From Burkholderiales bacterium RIFCSPHIGHO2_01_FULL_63_240 (GTDB lineage: Bacteria; Pseudomonadota; Gammaproteobacteria; Burkholderiales; Burkholderiaceae_C), in NCBI GenBank assembly GCA_001770725.1, contig MERU01000010.1, positions 62,001 through 126,000 on the forward strand: 64,000 nucleotides of DNA. Direction: 5' to 3'. The notes under the pieces are model-generated. The model searched no databases and was not told the origin of the DNA. It saw nothing but the letters and a program-made list of their open reading frames with translations. Position 1 is the first letter of the stretch; each line of letters opens with the position of its first letter. A program made the translations under genes and the position numbers. Shown here piece by piece: positions 18,752 to 29,100 of this stretch.

Positions 18752-19975
18752 ATGCACGATGTTGTCATCGTCGGCGCCCGCTGTGGCGGTGCCGCGACCG
18801 CCCTGCACCTGGCCCGCCAAGGCCACCGGGTGCTGCTCGTTGACCAGGCCCGTTTCCCATCCGACGTGCGCCTGTCGACCCACCTGATCTGGCACGCAGG
18901 CGTGGACCTGCTCGACGAGTGGGGCTTGCTGACCCGGCTGGTCGACAGCGGCTGCCCCCTGCTGCGCGACATGAAGCTGGACATGGGTGAGCTCACCGTG
19001 CGCGGCACGCCGCCCCACACCCGGGTCGGCGCTGCGATGGCGCCGCGCCGCGTGGTGCTCGACCAGGTGCTGCTGGACGCGGCGCGCGAAGCAGGCGCCG
19101 ATGTGCTCGAGGGCTTCACGCTGACCGGCGTGGTTCGCGATGCGGCGGGGCGCGTGACAGGAGTCCAGGGCCGACTGGCAGACGGCGGCGAGCGCGCCCT
19201 GCCCGCCCGCTTCGTGGTCGGGGCCGATGGCACGCATTCGCCACTGGCCCGCGCGGTGAACGCCGCCACGCTGGTGGCCCAGGACAAGGACGCCGGTTCA
19301 CACAACGTGTACGCCTACTTCGACGAGCTGCCGCTTGACGAGGTCGAGTTCCATTCGCGGCCCGAGCGCATGTTCTACGCCTGGCACACCCACCATGGGC
19401 AGACGCTGGTGGGCCTGATCCGACCGGGCCGCGCAGGCCGCGTGTCGCAGGCCGAAGCCGGCGCGGTGTTCTTGCGCGAGTGCGAAGCGCTGGCACCCAC
19501 GTTGGCGAGCAAGGTGAAACGCGCACGCCTGGCCAGCGACTGGACCGCCGTCAGCACCGGCACGCACCGTCGCCAGGCCAGTGGCGCGGGCTGGGCCCTG
19601 GTGGGCGACGCCGGCGCGACCATCGACCCGATCACCGCGGCAGGCATCACCGGCGCGCTGCGCGACGCACGGTTGCTGGCGGGCTTGTTGCACGAAGGCT
19701 TGTCAGGCCAACGCCCGATGGACGAGGCCATGGCCGACTATGGCCCCGAGCGCGACCGCATGGGCGAGCCCCTGCACCAGTTCGCACAGGACATGGCGCA
19801 ACTGCTGCCCCCGCCACCCGAGATGCTGCCCGTGTTCGCCGCGCTGGCGCAGCAGCCGCACCAGGCAGACCGCTACTTCGGCCTGTTCGGCCAGACGGTG
19901 ATGCCGGCGGACTTCTTCTCACCCGAGAACCTGAGCGCCATCTTGAGCGCTGGCGCGCCGAACGCCTCAGCCTGA
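18752..19975 (+). CDS. FAD-dependent monooxygenase/oxidoreductase
   Basis: A 407-residue flavoprotein of the PHBH or geranylgeranyl-reductase-like superfamily. Seen: N-terminal dinucleotide fold MHDVVIVGARCGGAATALHLARQGHRVLLVDQ, the middle DG motif VVGADGTHSPLAR, and the second FAD motif GDAGATIDPITAAGITGALRD. No membrane segment. The first glycine motif reads GARCGGAA rather than GAGPAG, usual in this subgroup. The substrate is unknown. Its end overlaps the convergent cyclase gene by 9 bp. A region of about 200 bp upstream holds no other gene and no clear promoter. Confidence 0.87.
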   Translation: MHDVVIVGARCGGAATALHLARQGHRVLLVDQARFPSDVRLSTHLIWHAGVDLLDEWGLLTRLVDSGCPLLRDMKLDMGELTVRGTPPHTRVGAAMAPRRVVLDQVLLDAAREAGADVLEGFTLTGVVRDAAGRVTGVQGRLADGGERALPARFVVGADGTHSPLARAVNAATLVAQDKDAGSHNVYAYFDELPLDEVEFHSRPERMFYAWHTHHGQTLVGLIRPGRAGRVSQAEAGAVFLRECEALAPTLASKVKRARLASDWTAVSTGTHRRQASGAGWALVGDAGATIDPITAAGITGALRDARLLAGLLHEGLSGQRPMDEAMADYGPERDRMGEPLHQFAQDMAQLLPPPPEMLPVFAALAQQPHQADRYFGLFGQTVMPADFFSPENLSAILSAGAPNASA

Positions 19976-22900
19976 GGCCGCGAGCAGTTGGGCACGCGTG
20001 GCCTGGCAATGCCGAACCCAGCGACCGGCCGATCGCGATTGCGCCAGCGCCTGGGCCTCGTCGAGCACGCGATGGGCTTCGGGCAAGCGACCGGGCAGCG
20101 TGGCCAGCAGGGCCGCGCGCACACGCAGCGATTCGGCCTGGTACCAGTGTTCACCGCCGGCCTCGCTCAGGCGCAGGGCTTCGTCGACGTGCCCGATGCC
20201 GGCTGCGGCCTGTCCGCACTCGGCCTGCGCCTCGGCCAGCAGCGTCAGGAAAAAGGGCACGACGATGCCGGCGCCGGTTTCCCGGAACAGGCCGATGGCG
20301 TCCTGCATGTCGACCAGCGCGGCCTCGGCCTCGGGGAGCTGCCCCGCCAGCAGCCGACCCTGGGCCCTCGCCCAGGCCTGCATCACATGCGCCATCGCGC
20401 AGGCGTAGGCATGGCCGTTCTCTCGGGCCAGGGCTTCGGCCTGCCTGGCGCAGGCCTCGACGCGTTCCGGCTCTCGCCGGTGCACGTGGATCATGGCGCC
20501 CCAGCTCAGCGCCCAGGCCAGCGAATAGGGATGGTGCAGCTCGTTGGCACGGGCCAGCACCTGCGCCCACGCCGCATCGTGCACAGGGCCTGCGGTCCCT
20601 GGATCGTCCACACCCGTGAGCCAGGCCGCGTGCATCGCATGCACCCGGGCCACCAGCAGCAGATCGGTCGAGTAAAGCGCGATCAGTGACCGGTCGGCCG
20701 GGTCCTGGAAGCGGTGCTCGACCCGCTCGGCCCATGTCGGCACCTCGGCCACCTGGCCGCTGTAGAAGGCCAGTTGCAAGTGAAGCATGTCGTGCACCAG
20801 CCAGGCCAGGCGGCTGTCGGCCTGGCGGGCCACCGTGGTGATGCGCTGCCCGATGCCCTGGGCCAGGCGAACGTCACCACGCACGAGGTGAAAGACGCAG
20901 TTGCCCCACAGCGGCCAGATGGCCTCGGCCACGTGGTCGCCCCGGTCGGCCAGGGCCTGTGCGCGAGCGTAGGCCTGCTCGACCTCCGGCGCGGCCCAGC
21001 CACGGCTGAGCATGTGCGCGGTGCCGAGCATGGCGCGCAGCTCCATCTCGCAGCGGTCCCGCTCGGGCCCGGCGGGCAGTCGCTCGGCGCTGTGCAGGCC
21101 GGCTTGCAAGTGCGTCATGGCTTCTTCGATCGACCTGCGCGTCAGGGCGCGCTCGGCGGCCTGACGCCACCAGCGTGCGGCCCACTCATCGAGGCCGGCG
21201 CCATCGGCATGGCGGGCCACTTCGGCTGGGTCGACTTCTTCGCTGCGGCGGGCCGCATGCGCCACCAGGGCGCGCGCAACCTGTTCATGCCAGGACCGGC
21301 GACGCGGCGCCAGCAAGGACTGCAAGGCGGCGTCCTGCAGCAGGGCGTGACGGAATGCGTAGCGGCGCCCGTGTGGCGCGGCGTCTTCATGGAGCACGGC
21401 GGCGGCGGCCAGCGCGGCCAGGTCGGGCGCCACCGACGCCTGCGGGCGGTTCATCACGGTCGCCACGAATTCGGCGTCCACCTCGCGGCCGATGACCGCC
21501 ATCAGCTGGGCCAGCTCGCGCGCACGAGGCAGGCGATCCAGCCGCGCCATCAGCGAGTCCTGCAAGGTCGCCGGGATGGCGGACGCGTCTGCCTGCGCGC
21601 CGGCCGCCGCTCGCGCCAGTTCTTCGGCATACAGCGGCATGCCGTCGGCGCGCTCGACGATCGAGCGCCAGCCATCGGGCACCGAGGACGCGCCGACCAG
21701 CGACTGCACCAGTTGCTGGACCTCGTGGCGTTGCAAGGTCGGCACCTTCAACGCAGCCACGGCGCGCTGCCCGTCGAACGGCGCCTGGAAGCCCGGCCGG
21801 TGGGTGACGAGCAGCAGCATCGGCCAGCCGGCCAGGCGCTCGACCAGGGCCTGCATGAAGCGCACGGTGCCGGCATCGGCCCAGTGGGCGTCTTCGATCA
21901 CGAGCAGCAGGGGCAGGCGCCAGGCGCGCCGCTCGACCAACGCGACCAGCGCGTCGATGAGGGCGTCTTCGCGTTCGCGCGGGCTGCCCGACCACGGCTG
22001 GGCGCCCTCGTCGACAAACAGCAAGGTCGCCAGGGCCTGTGTCTGGGCCGCGCTCAGGCCCTGCCCTGCGGCCAGGGCCATCAACTGAGCGCGTTGGCTG
22101 GCAGCGTCCTGCTCGGCGCGGAACCCGAGGCGGCGACGCAAGCCCTCGCGCAAGGGATGCAGCGGCGCATGCACATGCCAGGGCGAGCACTGCAGCATCG
22201 GCGCCTGCACCCCGGCCAGGCCCAGTCGGGCGCGCAACTCGCGCACCATGCGCGACTTGCCGATGCCCGCTTCGCCGGACAGCAGCACCGCCTGGCCCTG
22301 ACCTTTGAGCGCGCCCTGCCACAGCGATTGCAGCCAGGCCAGCTCGTGCTGGCGACCGACCAGGGGGCTGCGCGGCCCCACCCCCGCGTCCTCGAAACGC
22401 AATCCGCTGCCCGACAGCCCCTTGACACGCCAGACCCTTCTGGGTTCGCGAACGCCCTTGAGCGGGTGCACCCCCAAGTCCTCGCAAACCACCTGCCCTC
22501 CCACCAGGGCTCGGGTGGTGTCACCGATGCAGACCGCCTGCTCGGGCGCCAGCGCCTGCAGGCGCGCCGCGATGTGAGGCACGTCGCCCAGGGCCAGGTG
22601 CTCGCGGCGCCCGCCCTCGCCCACGGCCCCGACGGCGCTCATCACCACCAGGCCGGTTTCGATGCCCACGCGCACGCCCAGCTGGGTTCGCCCATCCAAG
22701 GCCTGTGGCACGGGCAGGCGTTCCATGGCGTCGGCCAGCGCCAGCCCCGCATGCACGGCGCGCGTGGCAGCGTCTTCGCGGGCCTGCGGGTAACCGAAGT
22801 AGGCCAGGACGCCGTCACCGAGGTACTGCGCCACGACACCGCCATGGCGCTGCAACACGTCGACGGCCGCGCGCTGGAAACCCAGCACCAGCTCGCGCCA

Positions 22901-23212
22901 GGCTTCGGGTGAGAGGGCCTGGCACCAGGCGGTGGAGTCGGCCAGGTCGGCGAAGACGATGGTGAGCTGGCGGCGCTGGCCTTCGGCATCGGCTGGTGGC
23001 TGCCAAGGCCCTTGGGCCCAGGCCTGCAGCAGGCGCTTGCGGTCGCCCAGAGGCAGGCCGATGTGAACCAGGTCGGCTTCGCTCAGGCTGCCCAGCACGT
23101 CGACATCGATCGCGTGGGCGCGCAGCAAGGGCGCGAGGTGCAGCAGGCCCGCACCGCTGAGCCAGCCCACCAGCGGCGATTCATCCGGGGGGGCGGGCGC
23201 GTCGTGGTTCAT
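19967..23212 (-). CDS. SAM domain-class III cyclase-AAA ATPase-TPR signalling protein
   Basis: A 1081-residue multidomain protein. Residues about 8-65 form a SAM-like domain (VGWLSGAGLLHLAPLLRAH); about 83-265 a class III nucleotide cyclase domain with both metal-binding aspartates (FADLADSTAW and YLGDGVLAYFG); then an ATPase with Walker A GEAGIGKSRMVRE and a Walker-B-like LLLVIEDAHWAD; the last 400 residues are TPR-like helices. These proteins are annotated as adenylate/guanylate cyclases; whether this one makes cAMP is unproven. Its ATG overlaps the stop of the upstream regulator by 4 bp (ATGA), so the two are made together. Confidence 0.88.
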   Translation of the reverse strand: MNHDAPAPPDESPLVGWLSGAGLLHLAPLLRAHAIDVDVLGSLSEADLVHIGLPLGDRKRLLQAWAQGPWQPPADAEGQRRQLTIVFADLADSTAWCQALSPEAWRELVLGFQRAAVDVLQRHGGVVAQYLGDGVLAYFGYPQAREDAATRAVHAGLALADAMERLPVPQALDGRTQLGVRVGIETGLVVMSAVGAVGEGGRREHLALGDVPHIAARLQALAPEQAVCIGDTTRALVGGQVVCEDLGVHPLKGVREPRRVWRVKGLSGSGLRFEDAGVGPRSPLVGRQHELAWLQSLWQGALKGQGQAVLLSGEAGIGKSRMVRELRARLGLAGVQAPMLQCSPWHVHAPLHPLREGLRRRLGFRAEQDAASQRAQLMALAAGQGLSAAQTQALATLLFVDEGAQPWSGSPREREDALIDALVALVERRAWRLPLLLVIEDAHWADAGTVRFMQALVERLAGWPMLLLVTHRPGFQAPFDGQRAVAALKVPTLQRHEVQQLVQSLVGASSVPDGWRSIVERADGMPLYAEELARAAAGAQADASAIPATLQDSLMARLDRLPRARELAQLMAVIGREVDAEFVATVMNRPQASVAPDLAALAAAAVLHEDAAPHGRRYAFRHALLQDAALQSLLAPRRRSWHEQVARALVAHAARRSEEVDPAEVARHADGAGLDEWAARWWRQAAERALTRRSIEEAMTHLQAGLHSAERLPAGPERDRCEMELRAMLGTAHMLSRGWAAPEVEQAYARAQALADRGDHVAEAIWPLWGNCVFHLVRGDVRLAQGIGQRITTVARQADSRLAWLVHDMLHLQLAFYSGQVAEVPTWAERVEHRFQDPADRSLIALYSTDLLLVARVHAMHAAWLTGVDDPGTAGPVHDAAWAQVLARANELHHPYSLAWALSWGAMIHVHRREPERVEACARQAEALARENGHAYACAMAHVMQAWARAQGRLLAGQLPEAEAALVDMQDAIGLFRETGAGIVVPFFLTLLAEAQAECGQAAAGIGHVDEALRLSEAGGEHWYQAESLRVRAALLATLPGRLPEAHRVLDEAQALAQSRSAGRWVRHCQATRAQLLAASG

Positions 23213-25773
23213 GCCGGCGGGGCTTCGAAAGCCCAGGCACAGACCGCATCCGGCTCGAGCTGCCCGCCCAGGTCCAGCAGGCGGCGCAGGACCGAGGGCT
23301 CGAGCGCGTCGTCCACCGCGGCGCGCGCCCGGGTGCGGGCGTACACCCCCAGCACGTCTCGCGAGCCAAGCTGCGTCTGCTGCCGGTCGACGTAGCCCAG
23401 CAGCCGAGCCGCCGCTTCCAGGCGACCTTCCTGCACGGCCAGCAGGGCCAGCAGGCCCGAGTACAAGCCCAGCCATTCCCAGCTGCGGCTGCGCGAGGCC
23501 GCGACGAAGTCGAGCAGGGACGCACGGGCCTGCGCCAGGTCACCCCGCACGAACGCCACGCAAGCCACGATGGCCAGCGCATGGACGACAAAGTTGTCGC
23601 GCCGGTGGCGGCTTCGCGCGAGGATCTGCTGGCTCACGCGCAAGGCGCCGTCGGTGTCCCCCAGGGCCAGGCAGATGGCGGCCAGGTCGCTCAACGCGGC
23701 CGAGAGCACGCCGTCGAGCCCGGCGGCCTGGGCCTGCACGATGAGCCCCTGGCAGGTGCGGCGCGCATCGGCCATGCGTTCCTGGCCACGCAGCACGCTG
23801 ACCTCGGCCAGCAGGCGCTGGGTGAGCAGGCGAGCAGGCCAGGCCGATGACTCCAGGCGGGCCATCTCGCGCAGTGCTTCGCGGGCCTGCCCGGTGTTGA
23901 GCAGGCCGCTGCCCGCCTGGCAGCGCAGGCCCAGGAAGACACCGCGGGCGTCGCTCGCCAGGCGCGCGCCATCGATGGCGCGCTGCGACCAGGCCAGCAT
24001 GCGCGCGTTGTCCACGCCCCAATGCAGTCGGCTGCCCTCGAGCCAGTAGCGCGTGGCCTCGGGGGCGACGCCCAGGCCCGAGGCGGTGGCCAAGAGCGGC
24101 TCGCCCCGGCGGCGCGCTTCCGGCGCCAGCCCCAGCAACAGGAACAGCGGCCCGGCCGCGCCCAGGATGCGCACGCCCAACGCCGGCTCGTGCGCCGTCG
24201 CCCAGTCGAGCGCCAGGCGCACGTTGTCGATGTCTGCGGCATGGCGGCTCAGCCAGTCGGCGTCGGAAGATGACCAGTACGTGTCGTAAGCGACGTCCAG
24301 CAGGTCGGCCACCGCCTGGGCGTGGTGATGCTGCAGGCGGGCCTGTTCACCACTGGCTTCCAGTTTGAGCTGGGCGTACTCACGCACGCTGTCGAGCAGC
24401 CGGTAACGAGGCTGCTCGCCACCTTCGACCACCACCAGCGACCGATCGGCCAGGGCACCCAGGGTGTCGAGCACGCGCCATTCATCCAGGGCTTCACACC
24501 CTGGGCCGGCCTGACCCAGGATCGGCACCAGCGCCAGCGGGAAGCTGCCCGAGAACACCGCCATGCGGCGGAACATCGCCTGCTCGGGTGGCTCCAGCAA
24601 GGCATGGCTCCAGTCGAGCGCGGCCTGCAGGGTCTGGTGGCGATCGGGCACGCCCACCTGCTCGCGGGCCAGCAACTGGAAGCGCTCGTCGAGCCGCCTG
24701 AGCACGCCGCTCAGGCCCAGCAGCGGCACCCGAGCGGCCGCCAGCTTGATGGCCAGCGGCAGGCCGTCAAGGCGCCGGCAGAGTTGCGCGACCTCGGGCA
24801 CCTGGGCCGGCTGCAACTCGAAATGCCGATCGAGTGCACGCACCTGGTCGACGAACAGCTCGACCGCCCCATGGGCCAGGGCATCGCGCAGGCTCGCATC
24901 GGGCGCGGGCACGGCCAGGGGACCGAGGCGGAACACGCGCTCGCCCGCCACCTTCAGTGGCACCTGGCTGGTCACCAGCAGGCGCACGCCGGGGGCATTG
25001 GCCAGAAGGGCCATGGCCAGTTCGGCCACGGCGGGCAACACCTGCTCGGCGTTGTCCAGCACGATGAGCACCTGCATGGCACGCAAGGCGTCGACGAGCG
25101 TGGCGCAGGCCCGCTCGGGACTCAGCGTCAGCGTCAGCGCCAGCCCCAGGCACTGGGCCACCGCCGTCACGACCTGGGAGGGGTCGTGCAAGGCGGACAG
25201 GTCGACCCAGGCCGAACCGTCGGCCCGATCCGCCTGCCAGCGGTGGGCGGCGGCCAGGGCCAGCGCGGTCTTGCCCATGCCGGACGGGCCGACCACCGTG
25301 ATCAGGGAAGCGGGCAGCCACTCATCCAGGGCAGCGAGGTCGCGGTCGCGGCCCAGCAGGCGGCTGGTCTGCGCCGGCAACACCGACAGGGCCTCGGCCG
25401 CGGCGTGGGTGTGCCAGGCGCGAGCCGGCCGGCTGGCGCGACCCACCACCTGGGCGGCAGCGGCCTGGGGAGGATCGGATTGCACGGCCTGCACGAAGCG
25501 GTAACCCCGCCCGGGCACGGTGACGATCATGTGGGCGCCCAACACCTTGCGCAGGGCCGAGACCTGCACCTGCAGGTTGTTTTCTTCGACCACCAGGCCT
25601 GGCCAGACCCGGTCCAGCAGCTCGACCTTGGTCACCAGCCGACCCGGTCGTGCGAGCAGGGCCGTCAGCAGGGCGATGGCCCGCGCGCCCAGGCCGACCG
25701 GCTGCCCGTCTCGGTAAAGCAGTCTCTCCGATGTGTCGAGCTCGAAGGCATCGAACCGGTAACGTTGGGCCAA
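23209..25773 (-). CDS. Winged-helix regulator fused to a STAND-type ATPase and helical repeats
   Basis: An 854-residue protein. The first 100 residues are an OmpR-type winged helix (FDAFELDTSERLLYRDGQPV, VEENNLQVQVSALRKVLGA, GRGYRFV), which should bind DNA. A P-loop ATPase follows (Walker A VGPSGMGKTALALA, Walker B-like LIVLDNAEQVL), then TPR-like repeats. No receiver domain is present, so activity is likely switched by ligand and ATP. The only in-frame initiation codon fitting the winged helix is TTG at 25771-25773, with GAGGA four to eight bases upstream. It is translationally coupled to the cyclase-ATPase gene. Confidence 0.86.
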   Translation of the reverse strand: MAQRYRFDAFELDTSERLLYRDGQPVGLGARAIALLTALLARPGRLVTKVELLDRVWPGLVVEENNLQVQVSALRKVLGAHMIVTVPGRGYRFVQAVQSDPPQAAAAQVVGRASRPARAWHTHAAAEALSVLPAQTSRLLGRDRDLAALDEWLPASLITVVGPSGMGKTALALAAAHRWQADRADGSAWVDLSALHDPSQVVTAVAQCLGLALTLTLSPERACATLVDALRAMQVLIVLDNAEQVLPAVAELAMALLANAPGVRLLVTSQVPLKVAGERVFRLGPLAVPAPDASLRDALAHGAVELFVDQVRALDRHFELQPAQVPEVAQLCRRLDGLPLAIKLAAARVPLLGLSGVLRRLDERFQLLAREQVGVPDRHQTLQAALDWSHALLEPPEQAMFRRMAVFSGSFPLALVPILGQAGPGCEALDEWRVLDTLGALADRSLVVVEGGEQPRYRLLDSVREYAQLKLEASGEQARLQHHHAQAVADLLDVAYDTYWSSSDADWLSRHAADIDNVRLALDWATAHEPALGVRILGAAGPLFLLLGLAPEARRRGEPLLATASGLGVAPEATRYWLEGSRLHWGVDNARMLAWSQRAIDGARLASDARGVFLGLRCQAGSGLLNTGQAREALREMARLESSAWPARLLTQRLLAEVSVLRGQERMADARRTCQGLIVQAQAAGLDGVLSAALSDLAAICLALGDTDGALRVSQQILARSRHRRDNFVVHALAIVACVAFVRGDLAQARASLLDFVAASRSRSWEWLGLYSGLLALLAVQEGRLEAAARLLGYVDRQQTQLGSRDVLGVYARTRARAAVDDALEPSVLRRLLDLGGQLEPDAVCAWAFEAPPA

Positions 25774-26112
25774 GGGGTCCTCGGGCGTGCCTCGATCGGC
25801 GGCAACACCGGCTTCCTGCCGGCAGGGATGAAACGGGCGGGTGCGCTTCAGGAGTTTTTCAGACTCTCTTCAGGACGGCGCGGTGCATCAACCCGACAAT
25901 CTGTTTCATTCTAAAGAAATTCAGTACACAGCCTCCAGGGCAACCGGGCGCCAGCGCCGGTCACTGGGCCTGTGTTTTGGCGCTGTCACCGATCCAACCC
26001 CCGCGAAAAGGTTTGGATTCAAAAGGGTTTACCCGCTGTCCTGGTCACCAGGCAGCGGGTTTTCCGTTTCTGAGCCGGGTCTGGCAGGCGAGCCTGCCGC
26101 CCGAAGCGCGTT
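25774..26112. other. Gene-free stretch upstream of the winged-helix ATPase gene
   Basis: About 340 bp without a credible ORF. On the minus strand it holds a -10-like TAGAAT (25908-25913) that could serve the regulator gene, but no matching -35 was found. It is distinctly more AT-rich around 25895-25930 than the surroundings, which fits a promoter region. The hairpin at 26031 is listed separately. Confidence 0.5.
26031..26063. terminator. Hairpin terminator downstream of the DUF748 gene
   Basis: Outer arms ACCCGCTG (26031-26038) and CAGCGGGT (26053-26060) with inner CCTGG/CCAGG around TCA; GGTTTTCC follows on the plus strand, and on the minus strand TAAACCCTTTTG follows. It lies about 50 bp beyond the DUF748 stop and is probably that operon's terminator. 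Confidence 0.7.
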
Positions 26113-29100
26113 TCACCGCAGCTCGAACCGCACGCTGCTGCCGCCCGACTTCTCGTCGACCTTGCCCTCGGCGCCCACGCGCGAGGCCGTCAGGCGCACC
26201 CGCTCGGGCGCCAGCCGGTCGCTGAGGTAGGCCTTGACCTCGTTCGCCCGGTCGTCGGCCAAGGCCTTGAGCGCGGCCTCGTCGACCACGGCGCTGGCCT
26301 TGAGCAGGGCCGTCATCTGCTCGTCGGGCAGGCTCTGGGCCATGCCGATGAGGTTGCGCGGCTTCTTGATGTCGGCCCCCTGGTAGGCGGCCTTCAGCCA
26401 GGTGCTGCGCTCGCCCGGCTCGATGACCACCTCCTCCACGTCCACCCCTTTGGCCTTGGCCTTGGCGCGGCGCATGAGTTGCTCCACGTGGGCCTGGCGC
26501 AGCCCTTCGCGGTCGTGGTCGGCGTCGGCCCAGCCGGTGGCTTCGAGCTTGAGCGAGGGGCGGTCCTTGAGCTTGTCGGCGAGTTTGTCCAGGCGCGCTC
26601 GGGCTTCGTCGCCCAGCTCGGCCACCCCGGGCTGGAAAGGCACGCTGCCCAGTTCACCCCCGTCGTCGCCGGCCAGCAGCGAAAACGGCGCGAGCACCGC
26701 CTTGCTCAGCAGGTTGACGATGACGCGCCAGATGATGCCGCCGACCGAGAACTGCGGGTCGTCGAGCGAGCCGGAGATGGGCAGGTTGACGTCGATCTCG
26801 CCACGCGCGTTCTTGAGCAGCGACACCGCCAGCAGCACGGGCAGTTTGGTGGCTTCGGGGCTCTCGACGCGTTCGCCGAAGGTGAGCTGGTCGAGGAAGA
26901 CCTGGTTGTCGGCCTGCAACTTGCCCCCGTCGACCCGGTAGTGCACGTTGACCGACAGCGTGCCCTTCTCGATGGGGTAGCCGGCGTAGCGCGCGGAATA
27001 AGGCGTCAGCCGCGTGAGCTCGATGCCCTTGGCCACGCCCTGGATGTCCGTGAAGAGCTTGGGGCCCAGCGGGTGCAACTGGCCGCTGATGCGCACGGGC
27101 GCGCTGTCGTCGAGCGTGGCGTTGACCTCGACCTTGGCGGGCTCGGGCTGCGCCGATGACACAGCGGAGATGTCGCCCGCCAGGCGCGTAAGGTGGGCCG
27201 AGTAATTGGGCTGGATGAATGTGTCGGTGAAATCGACCTCGCCCTTTTCAAGGTGGATGCCTTGCCAGCGCAGGCGGGGGGACGTGGCGGTGGTGGATGC
27301 CGTGGTGGCGGCCGGTGCGGCAGGCTGAGGCGCCGATGCCGACGACGACGCCACCGCGACCGCCTTGCCCGTGTCCTGTGGTGTGGTCACCGAGGTCGCC
27401 TGCGCATCGCCCGGGCGGCGCACGACGCTTGCCAGGTTCAGGCTGCCGTCGCGGTTGACGATGACCCGGCCGTAGAAGTCCTTGAGCGCGATGAAGCCGA
27501 GGTCGGCGTCGATGGCACCGTCGCGCCAGGCCAGGTCGGTGCGATCGAGCGTGAAGCTGGCCCAGCGCAGCAGCAGCGCGTCGTTGACCCGGTCGCGCAG
27601 GCGCAGGTCCTGCAGGCCGAGCCGGCCCTGGTAACGCACGTTGAGCACGTCGCCGCCGCGCTGACGCACCGTGTCGACGTTGAGCCGGCCCTGGGCCAGC
27701 GCGGCAGCACCAGCCAGGGTCACGTTGGCATGTGGCTCCAGGTAGGGCTGCAGGGCGCGCAGATCGAGCGCGGCCACCGACACCTGCCCCTTGAGCTGCA
27801 AGGGCTCGGGGCGCACCTCGCCCTGAAAGCCCAGCTGCCCGCGGCCCTGGGCACGGGTGCGCAGGTCGATCTTCAAAACCTGGTCGAGCCGTTGCGACAC
27901 GCCCTGCACGCTGAGGTCGGTCTGCTGCAGCGCAAAGCGGGCTGCGGGCTTGACGCTGCGGTCGGTCAAACGCACGGCGCAACCGCGGCACTGAACCAGG
28001 TCGATCGCGATGGCGGGCGGGGCGGCATCGGTGGTGGAGCGCGGTGGTGTGGCGGCCGACGGGGGAGCGCTCAAGCCAGCGAGCAAGCGCCCCTGGGCAT
28101 CGCGCGAAATCGCCGCATCCAGCGCATCCAGGGTGACGGCGGCCACCTTCAGGCGCTGCAGGCCGGTGGCCGCTTCGGCCAGGCCCACATCGGCCTCCAG
28201 GCCATCGAGGGTCAGCGTCTGCCACCTGGCCTGGTCGGCATCGGGGTTCGATGTCGGCGCGGCCTTGGCACCCGGCGCCATCCCGAGCAGGACCTGAGCG
28301 CCATCCACTTGCACCTTCGTGCCTTCGATGCGCAGCGCGGGCGGCTGGCCTGTGGCGGTGGGCAGGGCGTTCAGGCGCACGCGGGTGTGCAGGCTCAACA
28401 GGCCCTGGCTCACCGTCACCGGCAGCAGGCCGCTTTGCTGAACCGGCGTCAGCCAGCGGGGCAGGCTCCACTTGTCGACCTGCAGGTCCAGCTCGGCGGC
28501 CTGGCGTGCCACCTGCACCTGCCCTTGTGCGGACACCTGGCCCTCGTGCTCGTCGCGCAGCGACAGCGTCCACTTCGCGGGTTGCGCGCGCTCGCCGCCG
28601 TCCAGGCCCTGCACCTCGATGAGGCCCTGCGTCAGGCGCGGCCAGGGCGCAGCGAAGGTCTGCACATCGATGTCCCGCAGACCGATGCGAACCTGGCCCA
28701 CCGACCAGCGCCAAGGGGCCTCAGGCTTGGAGGCCACCGGGGGCGGCGTGGATGCCCCCTGGCTGGGCGCGATGGCTTTCGCCGACGCCATGGGCGCCTG
28801 GCTCGCAGCGCCCCCCGATGCACCCGCGTCCAAGGGACGCAGCTTGACGTCGACCCCGTCGATCGTCACCTTTGCCAGCGTGGCCTGGCGAGCCAGCGGC
28901 TGCAGGTCGATCCCGCTGAGCTCCAGCTGCTGCCAGCCCGCGTCCAGCGCCCCTGCACCCGGCACCGCCGGCAGCGACAGGTCCAGCGCTTTCACCCCCA
29001 GCCGGCCCTGCACCGCCAGCAAAGGCACGGCCGGCGACGGGCGCTGCTCGAACACCACCTTCAGGTCGGTGTCGAGGCGGCCGCCACGCACCAGCGGGCG

